Program-made: the position numbers and the translations under genes
Shown: one piece after another, positions 35,983-42,257 of the stretch
Layout: every line of letters begins with the position of its first letter
Numbering within the stretch: position 1 is the first letter of the stretch
Origin: Desulfonema limicola
GTDB lineage: Bacteria > Desulfobacterota > Desulfobacteria > Desulfobacterales > RPRI01
Reading direction: 5' to 3'
Assembly (NCBI GenBank): GCA_020723255.1
Contig: DYJH01000009.1
Span: forward strand, 1-42,257
Length of the DNA stretch: 42,257 nucleotides
Notes under the pieces: model-generated
Databases searched by the model: none
The model's input: only the letters and a program-made list of their open reading frames with translations
What the model was told of the DNA's origin: nothing

Positions 35983-36675
35983 TTAGTTCTGATTTGGCGG
36001 ATGCCACAAACGTCCTTGTTTTAAATATATCATCCTGCCGCCGGTTTTGTTTATAAGTGTTTTATCATGAGTTGTTATAATTATCGTTGAGCCGCGTGCA
36101 TTAAATCCTCTAATAAGCTCTATTACCTGTTCAGCGGATTCGGCATCAAGGCTGCCTGTAGGCTCGTCTGCAAGAATTATCTTCGGGTCGCCAGCCATTG
36201 CTCTGGCTATTGCAACACGCTGCTGTTCTCCTCCCGATAGGCTAAGGGGGAAAGCATTCTGCCTGTCTTCCATTCCAACGGATCTTAACATACTAGCCAC
36301 TTTTTTTTGTATAAATCTGGCAGGTTTGTCGGCCGCTTCCAGAACAAGGGCAACATTTTCAAATACTGTTTTTGTTGGTATTAATTTGAATTCTTGAAAT
36401 ATTATTCCGAATTTTCTTCTAAGCAGTGGTATGTTGTTTTTTGATATCCTCGTCAGGTTAATTCCATCAACAATTATTTGACCTTCGGATATCGGTTCTC
36501 CAAGGTATAACAGCTTCAAAAGAGTTGTCTTACCGGCGCCGCTGGGACCGGTTATAAAAACGAATTCGTTTTTTTTAACATCCAGGCTAATGTCGAAAAG
36601 AGCTGTATTGTTTCCGTATCGTCTGTAAACATGAAACATTCTGATCAAATAATTTTCGTTATTCCCATTGCTCAT
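35983..36675 (-). CDS. ftsE: Cell-division ATP-binding protein FtsE
   Basis: This 230-residue ABC ATPase has the Walker A loop [11 protein letters not shown] near residue 39, a Q-loop FQEFKLIP, the signature [15 protein letters not shown] near residue 145, Walker [10 protein letters not shown] and the switch histidine in TTHDKT. It opens [20 protein letters not shown], the FtsE pattern. It is the first gene of the minus-strand run ftsE-ftsX-envC-ctpA-yibQ-rfbC-U32-cobO. Its promoter should lie in 36676-36760, in the region shared with the oppositely oriented pyrE leader. Confidence 0.95.
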   Translation of the reverse strand: MSNGNNENYLIRMFHVYRRYGNNTALFDISLDVKKNEFVFITGPSGAGKTTLLKLLYLGEPISEGQIIVDGINLTRISKNNIPLLRRKFGIIFQEFKLIPTKTVFENVALVLEAADKPARFIQKKVASMLRSVGMEDRQNAFPLSLSGGEQQRVAIARAMAGDPKIILADEPTGSLDAESAEQVIELIRGFNARGSTIIITTHDKTLINKTGGRMIYLKQGRLWHPPNQN

Positions 36676-36737
36676 TCAAAAAGCTCCATCTGTAAGGGCG
36701 GATTCGAAACCCACCCCATAAACTCCTACACTTTTAT

Positions 36738-36766
36738 TTGACCTGATTCAAATTAATTGTTATACA
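36738..36766 (+). promoter_or_regulatory. Sigma-70-type promoter for the pyrE leader
   Basis: TTGACC (36738-36743) and TATACA (36761-36766) are separated by exactly 17 bases. Transcription would begin near 36773. It is one of the best promoter matches seen in the window, and it points toward pyrE. Confidence 0.65.
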
Positions 36767-36769
36767 AAA

Positions 36770-36868
36770 TTGAGCCCGAAGGAATGCTTGCTAAGAGTTT
36801 TCCTTGCTCAAAGCCTCTGCCGAGTCCCCATAAAAAGCTTCTTCCATTTCGGTGGAGGCTTTTTTATA
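36770..36868 (+). ncRNA. Structured pyrE leader or small RNA with possible attenuator
   Basis: Downstream of the promoter, TTGAGC (36770-36775) plus AAGGAA (36779-36784) pair with TTCCTT (36800-36805) plus GCTCAA (36806-36811) to form a long hairpin. AAGCCTC (36811-36817) can then pair perfectly with GAGGCTT (36855-36861), the 3' arm of the terminator at 36832-36865. Terminator and antiterminator would be mutually exclusive. No coding frame fits this segment. It could be an attenuating leader of pyrE or a free small RNA of about 95 bases. No known riboswitch class is recognised. Confidence 0.45.
36832..36865 (+). terminator. Rho-independent terminator upstream of pyrE
   Basis: AAAAAGC (36832-36838) pairs with GCTTTTT (36858-36864). 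TTCCA (36842-36846) pairs with TGGAG (36853-36857, one G-U pair), leaving a three-base bulge and the loop TTTCGG. A T-run follows on the + strand, and an A/T-rich arm also makes it plausible on the other strand. It lies about 85 bases before the pyrE start. Confidence 0.7.
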
Positions 36869-36950
36869 CACTAAAGAACAGATTAAAATCAAGACTTTAT
36901 TCAATTTTATAAAGGTATTTTACTTTGAAATATTTTTCAGGATATTTATT

Positions 36951-37520
36951 ATGAAACATAAGCTTATTGACCTTTTGTGCCGTAAATCATTTCAGTTCAG
37001 TAAAGAACCTGTATTTAAACTCGCATCAGGAAGGATGAGCAATTTTTATATTAATTGCAAACCTGTTACGCTTAACCCGCAGGGCATGTTTATTATAGGC
37101 CATCTGATATTTGATGCGATTAAAGATTCAAACATAGAAGGTGTGGGAGGACTTACTTTTGGAGCAGATCCCATAGCCGTTGCAACAGCTTTCGTTTCAG
37201 GATTGAAAGAAAAACCAATCAATGCTTTTTCCATCAGAAAAACCATAAAAGATCATGGTATTATAAGATGGATAGAGTGCGATTTGAAACAGGGAAGCAG
37301 AGTAGCCATTATAGATGATGTCGCAACTACAGGAGGCTCAACAATAACAGCCATTGAACGGGCGCGCTCTGAAGGCATGGAAGTTGTCAAAGCTGTAATT
37401 CTTGTTGACCGGCAGGAAGGAGGCTTGGATAATATAAGAAAACAGATCAGCGATGCATCGGCAATAGTAACGAGAGATGAGCTGCTGGCCTGCTGGAATG
37501 CATTAAATCCGGACAAATAA
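36951..37520 (+). CDS. pyrE: Orotate phosphoribosyltransferase
   Basis: The frame is open from 36852, but the conserved start is ATG 36951 ([16 protein letters not shown]) with AGGA near 36939-36942. The 189-residue enzyme joins orotate and PRPP to give OMP in pyrimidine synthesis. The PRPP loop [13 protein letters not shown] lies at residues 118-130, and [18 protein letters not shown] near residue 22 is the orotate-side segment. Other pyrimidine genes are absent. It is preceded by the promoter-hairpin-terminator leader and converges on the AlkD-like gene with a 28-base gap. Confidence 0.92.
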   Translation: MKHKLIDLLCRKSFQFSKEPVFKLASGRMSNFYINCKPVTLNPQGMFIIGHLIFDAIKDSNIEGVGGLTFGADPIAVATAFVSGLKEKPINAFSIRKTIKDHGIIRWIECDLKQGSRVAIIDDVATTGGSTITAIERARSEGMEVVKAVILVDRQEGGLDNIRKQISDASAIVTRDELLACWNALNPDK

Positions 37521-37548
37521 GTCCTTCTGGATGAAATCGTAAAAAGCA

Positions 37549-38268
37549 TTATTTGCTTCCATGTAAATATTCCAGTCTTTCGGTTTCAGGCAGTTTCTCT
37601 ATAGCATAGCGCAACATTGTGCGCGGCATTTTCTGGTAGTATTTTGCCAAAAATCTTTCTTCGCTATCCCGGTTCCTTTTGCCGACTTCACGCAACATCC
37701 ACCCTACCGCCTTATGGATTAAGTCTTGTTGATCATGCAGCAGTATTTCGGCAATTGCCAGAGTGTCTGAGAAGTCATTTCTTTTGATAAAATGGAAAGT
37801 GGATATAACAGCAATTCTTCGCTCCCACAGGTTCTTTGAACGTACAAGAATATATATCGGTTTTCTGTCTCTACTAAACAGATGGGTTCCCACAATGTGC
37901 TCTGCCGAACAGTCAACCAGATCCCAGTTGTTTATGAATTTCGTATGGTTCAGATAAGAGTGATATATAGCCTCTTTGCCGGCGCTACTATTTATGGAAG
38001 AATATTTTGCGACCAGTATCAGTAAAGCAAGCAGCCGTGCTTCGTGGAAAGGAGATTTAAGAATTTCAAGAGTATCTTCCAAAGATATTTCCCGAAATTC
38101 TCGTACACATTTTCTTACGGTCGGGACACGAATCCCAAGAAACTTGTCTCCCTCGCCGTATTCTCCCTTACCGGTCTTAAAGAATCGAAGCGAATGCGCC
38201 GCTACATCACTGTCACTCAGCTCCTGTAATTTATTCATAATTTGCTTAGCTTGGGCGTTCATATCCAT
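37549..38268 (-). CDS. AlkD-like HEAT-repeat DNA alkylation repair protein
   Basis: This 239-residue all-helical protein has the features of the AlkD family of DNA glycosylases, which excise alkylated purines such as 3-methyladenine without base flipping. FLGIRVPTVRKCVREF near residue 43, the NWDLVD block near 113 (tryptophan and aspartate of the active-site cleft) and WERRIAVIS near 147 (arginine) are all present. It has no signal peptide. It is alone on its strand and borders the accessory region. Confidence 0.88.
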   Translation of the reverse strand: MDMNAQAKQIMNKLQELSDSDVAAHSLRFFKTGKGEYGEGDKFLGIRVPTVRKCVREFREISLEDTLEILKSPFHEARLLALLILVAKYSSINSSAGKEAIYHSYLNHTKFINNWDLVDCSAEHIVGTHLFSRDRKPIYILVRSKNLWERRIAVISTFHFIKRNDFSDTLAIAEILLHDQQDLIHKAVGWMLREVGKRNRDSEERFLAKYYQKMPRTMLRYAIEKLPETERLEYLHGSK

Positions 38269-38471
38269 TCATCCATACTTCTACTATCATCTCCGATAAC
38301 GTTTCTATGGGCACACGCACAATGAAAATATTGGTATTCACTCGTTGGATTTTTCCTGATTCAAAATATATTTTATTGCAGATGTATAACATGTTAAGAT
38401 AATTAATCAACCAAATTGTGGATGTATGGTGGGAAGCCTGGCATCGCTGATACAGTGCTTTATCTGTTAAA

Positions 38472-38492
38472 CAACCGGTTCGAAACCGGTTG
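38472..38492. repeat. Perfect 9-bp palindrome CAACCGGTT-CGA-AACCGGTTG
   Basis: The two arms pair perfectly around a three-base loop. A weaker outer inverted repeat (AATTAATCAACC near 38399-38410 against GGTTGAATTAATT at 38488-38500, one base gap) encloses about 75 bases. There is no T-run, so a terminator is unlikely. A tRNA T-arm resemblance was considered and rejected. Confidence 0.75.
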
Positions 38493-38647
38493 AATTAATT
38501 GCTTTCAGGATAAAATAAAAAAACAATGGGAAGAATATATATTTTTGCTGTAATCTTGGTTAGAATTCGTTCCTTAATTTCACCTACAACTATTCATTGG
38601 TGGGTAGTTATCGGAATTGAGAATTACGGTTGGAAAGAAAGTAACAT

Positions 38648-38678
38648 GAACATCTGCGGCTTGTCCGCAAGCATGTTC
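38648..38678. repeat. REP-like hairpin
   Basis: GAACAT (38648-38653) with ATGTTC (38673-38678) and TGCGG (38655-38659) with CCGCA (38665-38669) form a stacked stem with the loop CTTGT. It is one of several short hairpins in this accessory region. Confidence 0.6.
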
Positions 38679-38701
38679 GTTGTTGAGATATATCTGATCA
38701 A

Positions 38702-38804
38702 GGGTCAAACGTAGACGCGACCCCTTTTTCTCCTAAGAAACCAACTGTTCCAAATGATTCATTATCGACCTTTCATTTCAAAGGTCAAATGTAGACTTGA
38801 CCCC
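38702..38804. repeat. Pair of related GGTCAAAYGTAGAC hairpin repeats
   Basis: Two direct copies share the core GTCAAAYGTAGAC: 38702-38724 (GGGTC stem) and 38782-38804 (GGTCAA/TTGACC stem). They lie 80 bases apart, the second overlapping the end of a small minus-strand gene. Their form (short stem, GACCCC end) is that of REP-like elements left by transposases. Confidence 0.65.
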
Positions 38805-38986
38805 ACTTGACCTCCTTCTGGACCCACTTCTGTTAATGGGTGACCCCACTTCTGACCCCACTTCTCTCTATGACGTTCATGAATAGGAGATGAAATTTTC
38901 CACAAATGGTTTGCAGTTTCGGCTAAATCTTGATCTTTATCTATCTGCTTAAGATATTCACGCAGTGTCTGTGGTAGGGTGGCCAT
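38762..38986 (-). pseudogene. Small gene probably truncated by repeats
   Basis: The frame starts at ATG 38986 on the minus strand, with AGAGGA about ten bases upstream. It gives MATLPQTLREYLKQIDKDQD and continues to about residue 43 with normal-looking amphipathic sequence. The remaining 30 residues are encoded by the GACCCCACTTCT and GGTCAAA repeats, so the original 3' end has probably been replaced. No family is recognised. It may be a small regulator or the first part of a larger protein. Confidence 0.4.
38798..38870. repeat. Degenerate GACCCCACTTCT repeat array
   Basis: Four imperfect copies of TGACCCCACTTCT follow the second GGTCAAA hairpin. They are read in the minus frame as the WGQKWGHPLTEVGPEGGQVG tail of the small protein described at 38762-38986. 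Confidence 0.6.
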
Positions 38987-39082
38987 TATTATTTATCCTC
39001 TTGTAATATACAGTATCATCCAGGATTAGATTTTTTACTTTCTTCCTCGTTGTTTATATAATCCGTATAGTCTGTTTGTATA

Positions 39083-39250
39083 TCATTCATTGGATTTGTC
39101 TTCCAGCCATTTCATTCCGGAATCACTCATCAATATCCGCATCTGCTGAATAGCAATCTTATTAAACCGCTCAAGCCGCACATTTTGGGATAGGCCGTCA
39201 TTGATAAATATCGGAATTTGTTCTGAACAATATTTTTATAAAATAGTGCA
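39083..39250 (-). pseudogene. C-terminal gene remnant
   Basis: A minus-strand frame ending at TGA 39083-39085 reads INDGLSQNVRLERFNKIAIQ followed by about 20 further residues to the stop, protein-like in composition. No start codon or N-terminal domain is present in the upstream sequence. It looks like the tail of a lost gene. A 24-codon frame (39016-39090) overlaps its stop and may have been the next gene. The family cannot be named with confidence. Confidence 0.35.
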
Positions 39251-39322
39251 ATTTGCATGTTCAACTTTCAAATTGTTCCATCCGGGCATAATACTCCACC
39301 CCATCCAAAACACAATATCTTC

Positions 39323-39347
39323 GTAGGGCGGCATTTCACATGCCGCC
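39323..39347. repeat. REP element, GTAG-first orientation
   Basis: GTAG followed by GGCGGCA (39327-39333) and TGCCGCC (39341-39347) around a seven-base loop. It is in inverted orientation relative to the two GGCGGGGT repeats beside the transposase gene. Confidence 0.8.
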
Positions 39348-39408
39348 ACGTTACGGCAACATATATCATTCAACCATCATTTTGCCTTACACCACGAACA
39401 TCATTTCC

Positions 39409-39433
39409 GGCGGGGTGTGAAACCCCGCCCTAC
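39409..39433. repeat. REP element overlapping the transposase stop codon
   Basis: GGCGGGGT (39409-39416) pairs with ACCCCGCC (39422-39429), followed by CTAC. The CTA at 39430-39432 is, on the minus strand, the TAG stop of the REP-associated transposase. Confidence 0.85.
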
Positions 39434-39903
39434 AAATTAAATTTCAATGATCCGGCGTATGGATAATCACCAAAGCTTTTTCCTATTCCCGCTCTTACAG
39501 GATTGCCTATTATATATTTCGTTACTGTATAAACATCTTCATCTTTTCTCAGGATATGATCATAAAAACTTTTTTGAAACCGCATATCTTTTCCTTTTTT
39601 ACGGCAAGCGGATACGAATCTCCCTTTAAAGAGTTTTATAAAATGAAAAATGTTCGAATTATCGGATGGTTCTGTCAAAATATGTATATGATCCGGCATG
39701 ATGCAATATGCATATAAAGGATTATTTCCCTGTTTTGCCGTCTCAATCAAAATATCACATAATCCTTTTGCCATATCAACATCTTCAAAATATGGATATC
39801 TTTCATGAGTGCCTATTATAATATGAATAATATTGCCTTTTTTAGAATAGATATCCTTATTTTTCAAACGGGGATGTTTACGATCATTGGTTGCGTAATT
39901 CAT
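39430..39903 (-). CDS. REP-associated tyrosine transposase (RAYT, Y1 HUH family)
   Basis: The 157-residue protein has the IS200/IS605-like Y1 transposase fold. GNIIHIIIGTHERYPYF is the first strand. The HUH motif is MPDHIHIL near residue 70. The catalytic tyrosine is probably in DEDVYTVTKYIIGNPVRAGI near residues 119-126, a segment typical of RAYTs. RAYTs nick single-stranded REP hairpins and are thought to spread REP elements. REP hairpins flank this gene closely on both sides and supply its stop codon. The ribosome binding site is weak. It appears intact. Confidence 0.88.
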   Translation of the reverse strand: MNYATNDRKHPRLKNKDIYSKKGNIIHIIIGTHERYPYFEDVDMAKGLCDILIETAKQGNNPLYAYCIMPDHIHILTEPSDNSNIFHFIKLFKGRFVSACRKKGKDMRFQKSFYDHILRKDEDVYTVTKYIIGNPVRAGIGKSFGDYPYAGSLKFNL

Positions 39904-39918
39904 ATTTACCCAAGATTT

Positions 39919-39943
39919 GGCGGGGTGTAAAACTCCGCCCTAC
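39919..39943. repeat. REP element upstream of the transposase
   Basis: GGCGGGGT (39919-39926) pairs with ACTCCGCC (39932-39939, one G-T pair), followed by CTAC. It has the same orientation as the copy at 39409-39433, so the transposase gene is bracketed by direct REP copies. Confidence 0.85.
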
Positions 39944-40053
39944 GGAATTCTTATATACCGCTCCGCTCCGTTCGCTCATACTCCACCGGCTGCGCTTCGG
40001 CGGCTATTCGCTCTCTGCGCTCCGCTAAAGGCTTTTGCCAAGGATACAAGGGC

Positions 40054-42228
40054 TCAAGGGTCAAGAGAAACAGACCTGGAGAGACGAAAGCCTATGAAGC
40101 CGCGGCGGTCGGGCACGGCGTTGAAACGAATCGCCGACCGGCAGTTGGACGCAACGTTGAGGCTCCAGCCGCCGCCGCGTATCACCCGGTCAGAGCCTGA
40201 TGAAGGACCGGTTGGGTCTTTCACAGGTCCGGAAGGATAATTGCCTTTCCAATCCTGGCACCATTCCCAAACATTGCCAAGCATATCGTACAGGCCCCAT
40301 TTATTCGGATCTTTTTGGCCAACTCCGTGGGTTTCACTTCCTGAGTTTTTACTATACCAGGCAATGCTGTCTAACTTGCCATAGCGATCATCCTTTGTAC
40401 CTGCACGGCAGGCATATTCCCATTCCGCTTCAGTAGGCAGACGAAAACCGTTTCCATCTTTAATCCTCTCAACTTTTTCCCCTTTGATTGCATATGCCGG
40501 TTTATAACCCATTTTCTCGGAAAGCCTGTTGCAAAATTCCACTGCATCAAACCATGAAACCTGCTCCACAGGTTTGTCGTCTCCTTTGAAATGGCTTGGG
40601 TTTTTGCCGGTTACCTTATAATATAACGACTGGGTTACGGGATACTTATCAATTTCAAAATCGCTCACAGTCGCTTCAAATTCCCCTTCTTCTTTGTCGC
40701 CCATTGTAAACTTACCGCCTGCGATTTTTACCATCCTTCCTTTTAATTCTTCGGCCAAAGAGGGGTCTCGTATTTCATCGTTTGCAGCCTTTGTCCTTGT
40801 TTCAGGATTTAAGGCAGGCGCAAGCATAAACACATATCGCTTTACTTCCTCTTCATCTTCGAATCCCTTGTCTTGGGCTAATTCTTTTTCCTGAGGTCTT
40901 AAGATGGCCTCAAGTTTAGAAAGATATCTTTCTTCAAGCCATCGATCAATAAGCGGAAGATTGGTTTTGGTCGGCTCATGAAATTTATCTTTATCTTCTT
41001 CTGTTTTCTCACTTTTGGTTTTTTCCAGTTGCCGGATTATTTTCTGAAGCTTTATAAGGTGATGCGGATAATTTTCAAGTTGGCGGTAAAGCTCAGGAAG
41101 CAAAAACGCAATCAAACTCATTTTTATGAGAAGTTCCGGGAGAAAAGCTTCACAATCCTCTTTCTGCTTGCGGTCCGCAACCCACATGGAAAAGGAAATG
41201 GCATTTATGAACCTTTTTAAAGTTCGGGGATTATTGCCAAGCGCTTCAAGTATGGTTTTAATAAAGGGTTTTGCTTCTTTTAACTCATCCATTAATACTG
41301 TGATATGACTTTCAAGGTGTTTCGGATCTGCCGGCGGCATCGCGACAGGAAACTGGACGATCTTGTCCAGATAGTCTTTTTCTATATCCGGCAAATCTTC
41401 GCGGTTTGTAAGATACAGTTCCCTGTAACGCACTCGAATGCCCCGTTCTATTACCTCACGGGCGACACCGATCACAAATACAAAATTCGGCAGATCCAGA
41501 AGCACCTTTAAACCCTCAAGCAACTGGACAGCCTTTTCGGGCAGGCAGCGATCCAGGTCGTCTATAAACACTACGATCTTTGTATCAAACAGCTTCGCAG
41601 CCTCCTGCAGTTCCTGAAGAAGATTGTAATAGAGGCTCTCGTACTCCTGGACAGAATCCAAAACACCGGCTTCTTTTTCCTTTTCTTTTTTATCAACCTC
41701 CTTTTCCGCTCTTCGTGACTCATCAATCATATCTTTAAATGAAAACTTTGATTTAAGAAGCAACGGAATTTTGATTTCACCTTCTAAGCCATAGGCAAGG
41801 GCAATCGGCACCTTTGAGAGTTTTTTAAAAAAAATCGAGACTTTTTTAGAAAACTTCCCTTTGTCTTCTTTCAGTGTTTCCTGAATCCGTTTTAATGAAG
41901 CAACCAAGGTATGAAAAAAAGGAACGATCAGGTGCTCCTCACCGGCAAACTGCCAGGGATTGAACCAGACGGTCAATATCCGACTCCCATTGTCTATGGC
42001 ATCAACGCATAAAGCTTTTTCGATCAGCTTCAACATACTGGTTTTACCGGAACCCCATTGACCATAGACGCCAATGGTAAAAGAGCCGCTTGATTTTACC
42101 GAACGTATCATCTGGACCAAGCCATCACAATGTTCCTGATGTCCGATCCGATCTTCTTCTGCAATACTATCCGGCACAACTAACATGGGAATATGGTTAT
42201 CATCTTTTGAGCGCTTGTTGGAGGCCAT
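40054..42228 (-). CDS. KAP P-loop NTPase fused to FGE-sulfatase/C-type-lectin-like domain
   Basis: AAGGAG lies seven bases before ATG 42228. The 724-residue protein begins with a KAP-family NTPase: Walker A GQWGSGKT at 56-63, TVWFNPWQFAGEEHL near 85, Walker B VVFIDDLDR at 219-227 and NNPRTLKRFIN near 350. The region where KAP proteins often carry membrane helices (about 125-160) is only mildly hydrophobic. From about residue 498 follows an FGE-sulfatase-like domain (FTMGDKEEGEFEATVSDF, LPTEAEWEYACRAGT, GLYDMLGNVWEWCQDW, GGGW...CRSA...GFRL). The two active-site cysteines of true formylglycine-generating enzymes are not evident, so ligand binding is likelier than catalysis. NTPase-FGE fusions are known in bacterial conflict and signalling systems. 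The last part resembles a diversity-generating retroelement target. Confidence 0.88.
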   Translation of the reverse strand: MASNKRSKDDNHIPMLVVPDSIAEEDRIGHQEHCDGLVQMIRSVKSSGSFTIGVYGQWGSGKTSMLKLIEKALCVDAIDNGSRILTVWFNPWQFAGEEHLIVPFFHTLVASLKRIQETLKEDKGKFSKKVSIFFKKLSKVPIALAYGLEGEIKIPLLLKSKFSFKDMIDESRRAEKEVDKKEKEKEAGVLDSVQEYESLYYNLLQELQEAAKLFDTKIVVFIDDLDRCLPEKAVQLLEGLKVLLDLPNFVFVIGVAREVIERGIRVRYRELYLTNREDLPDIEKDYLDKIVQFPVAMPPADPKHLESHITVLMDELKEAKPFIKTILEALGNNPRTLKRFINAISFSMWVADRKQKEDCEAFLPELLIKMSLIAFLLPELYRQLENYPHHLIKLQKIIRQLEKTKSEKTEEDKDKFHEPTKTNLPLIDRWLEERYLSKLEAILRPQEKELAQDKGFEDEEEVKRYVFMLAPALNPETRTKAANDEIRDPSLAEELKGRMVKIAGGKFTMGDKEEGEFEATVSDFEIDKYPVTQSLYYKVTGKNPSHFKGDDKPVEQVSWFDAVEFCNRLSEKMGYKPAYAIKGEKVERIKDGNGFRLPTEAEWEYACRAGTKDDRYGKLDSIAWYSKNSGSETHGVGQKDPNKWGLYDMLGNVWEWCQDWKGNYPSGPVKDPTGPSSGSDRVIRGGGWSLNVASNCRSAIRFNAVPDRRGFIGFRLSRSVSLDP
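40081..40176 (-). other. Candidate DGR variable region at the 3' end of the KAP-FGE gene
   Basis: Residues 685-716 align with the classical variable region of FGE/C-type-lectin DGR targets (GG.W......NCRSA.R....PD.R....GFRL). At the expected variable sites the codons are AGC, CTC, AAC, GTT, GCG, TCC, AAC, ATT, TTC, AAC, GCC, GTG, CGC, CGC, GGC and TTC. Most are NNC, as if derived from AAC template codons by adenine mutagenesis. No template repeat or reverse transcriptase is in the window. Ordinary FGE domains share part of the motif, so this is suggestive only. Confidence 0.45.
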
Positions 42229-42257
42229 CGGGATCTCCTTATAGGTAATAAGCTAAA

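Larger units (their letters stand above)
38269..38761. other. Gene-poor stretch rich in palindromes
   Basis: No credible gene is present; a short + frame at 38526-38714 has no ribosome binding site or similarity. The region holds an inverted repeat near 38399-38500, a hairpin at 38648-38678 and a GGGTC...GACCC element at 38702-38724. It is the left border of the accessory region. Confidence 0.5.

Noticed and set aside
36690-36715. tRNA T-arm-like GGGCGGATTCGAAACCCACCC upstream of ftsE
   Set aside because: The stem has mismatches and no other tRNA arms can be folded on either strand.
38399-38500. tRNA gene suggested by ACCGG-TTCGAAA-CCGGT, a perfect T-arm
   Set aside because: No matching 5' acceptor strand, D-arm or anticodon arm can be formed upstream; the 3' flank TGAATTA has no partner at the right distance.
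38526-38714. Small plus-strand gene of 62 codons
   Set aside because: No ribosome binding site or similarity, and the frame runs through two hairpin repeats.
39917-40240. Plus-strand frame of 107 codons across the KAP-FGE 3' end
   Set aside because: Antisense to the conserved FGE domain, Arg/Pro-rich, and starts within a REP hairpin.

Overview
The window looks like a chromosomal segment of a Gram-negative anaerobe of the Desulfobacterota (former Deltaproteobacteria), probably near the Desulfobacterales. This is inferred from the moderate, mosaic GC content, the ftsEX-envC-ctpA-yibQ-like gene string, the lysine 2,3-aminomutase/ATP-grasp/Mpl cluster, and small palindromic repeats of the CCCCCCTTTATTAAAGGGGGG type. 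No rRNA or complete tRNA gene was found, so the placement rests on protein families and layout only.

Region 1 (1-15164, all + strand) is a surface-polysaccharide locus. In order it holds a secreted STN-domain protein with a nine-residue tandem-repeat tail, a DegT-type sugar aminotransferase, two left-handed beta-helix acyltransferases, a Wzx-type flippase fused in frame to a glycosyltransferase, a GT2 glycosyltransferase, a Wzy/ligase-type membrane protein, a secreted GH42-like glycosidase, two GT4 glycosyltransferases, an SDR epimerase/dehydratase and a WcaJ-type initiating phosphoglycosyltransferase. Overlapping stops and starts and sharp GC changes between genes suggest an operon assembled from several sources.

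Region 2 (15229-23173, + strand) carries hemL and htpX. These are followed by a tight five-gene cluster: KamA-type lysine 2,3-aminomutase, two divergent D-Ala-D-Ala-ligase-like ATP-grasp enzymes, a GNAT acetyltransferase and an Mpl-type muropeptide ligase. The cluster suggests production, ligation and acylation of beta-lysine, perhaps linked to murein. It is one of the two best candidates here for an undescribed system. The mpl gene carries an in-frame insertion of three palindromic repeats.

Region 3 (23203-38268) holds a soluble PAS histidine kinase, a coiled-coil protein, an AsmA-like protein and a long minus-strand run: ftsE, ftsX, an envC-like gene with a degenerate LytM domain, ctpA, a YibQ-like deacetylase, rfbC, a U32 protein and cobO. 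On the other strand pyrE is preceded by a promoter, a hairpin and a terminator with a possible competing antiterminator. A convergent AlkD-like gene follows.

Region 4 (38269-42257) is accessory DNA: gene remnants, several families of short hairpin repeats, a REP-associated tyrosine transposase bracketed by REP hairpins, and a KAP P-loop NTPase fused to a C-terminal FGE-sulfatase/C-type-lectin-like domain. The last 35 or so residues of that protein have the layout and codon pattern of a diversity-generating retroelement variable region, although no reverse transcriptase or template repeat lies in the window. This is the second strong candidate.
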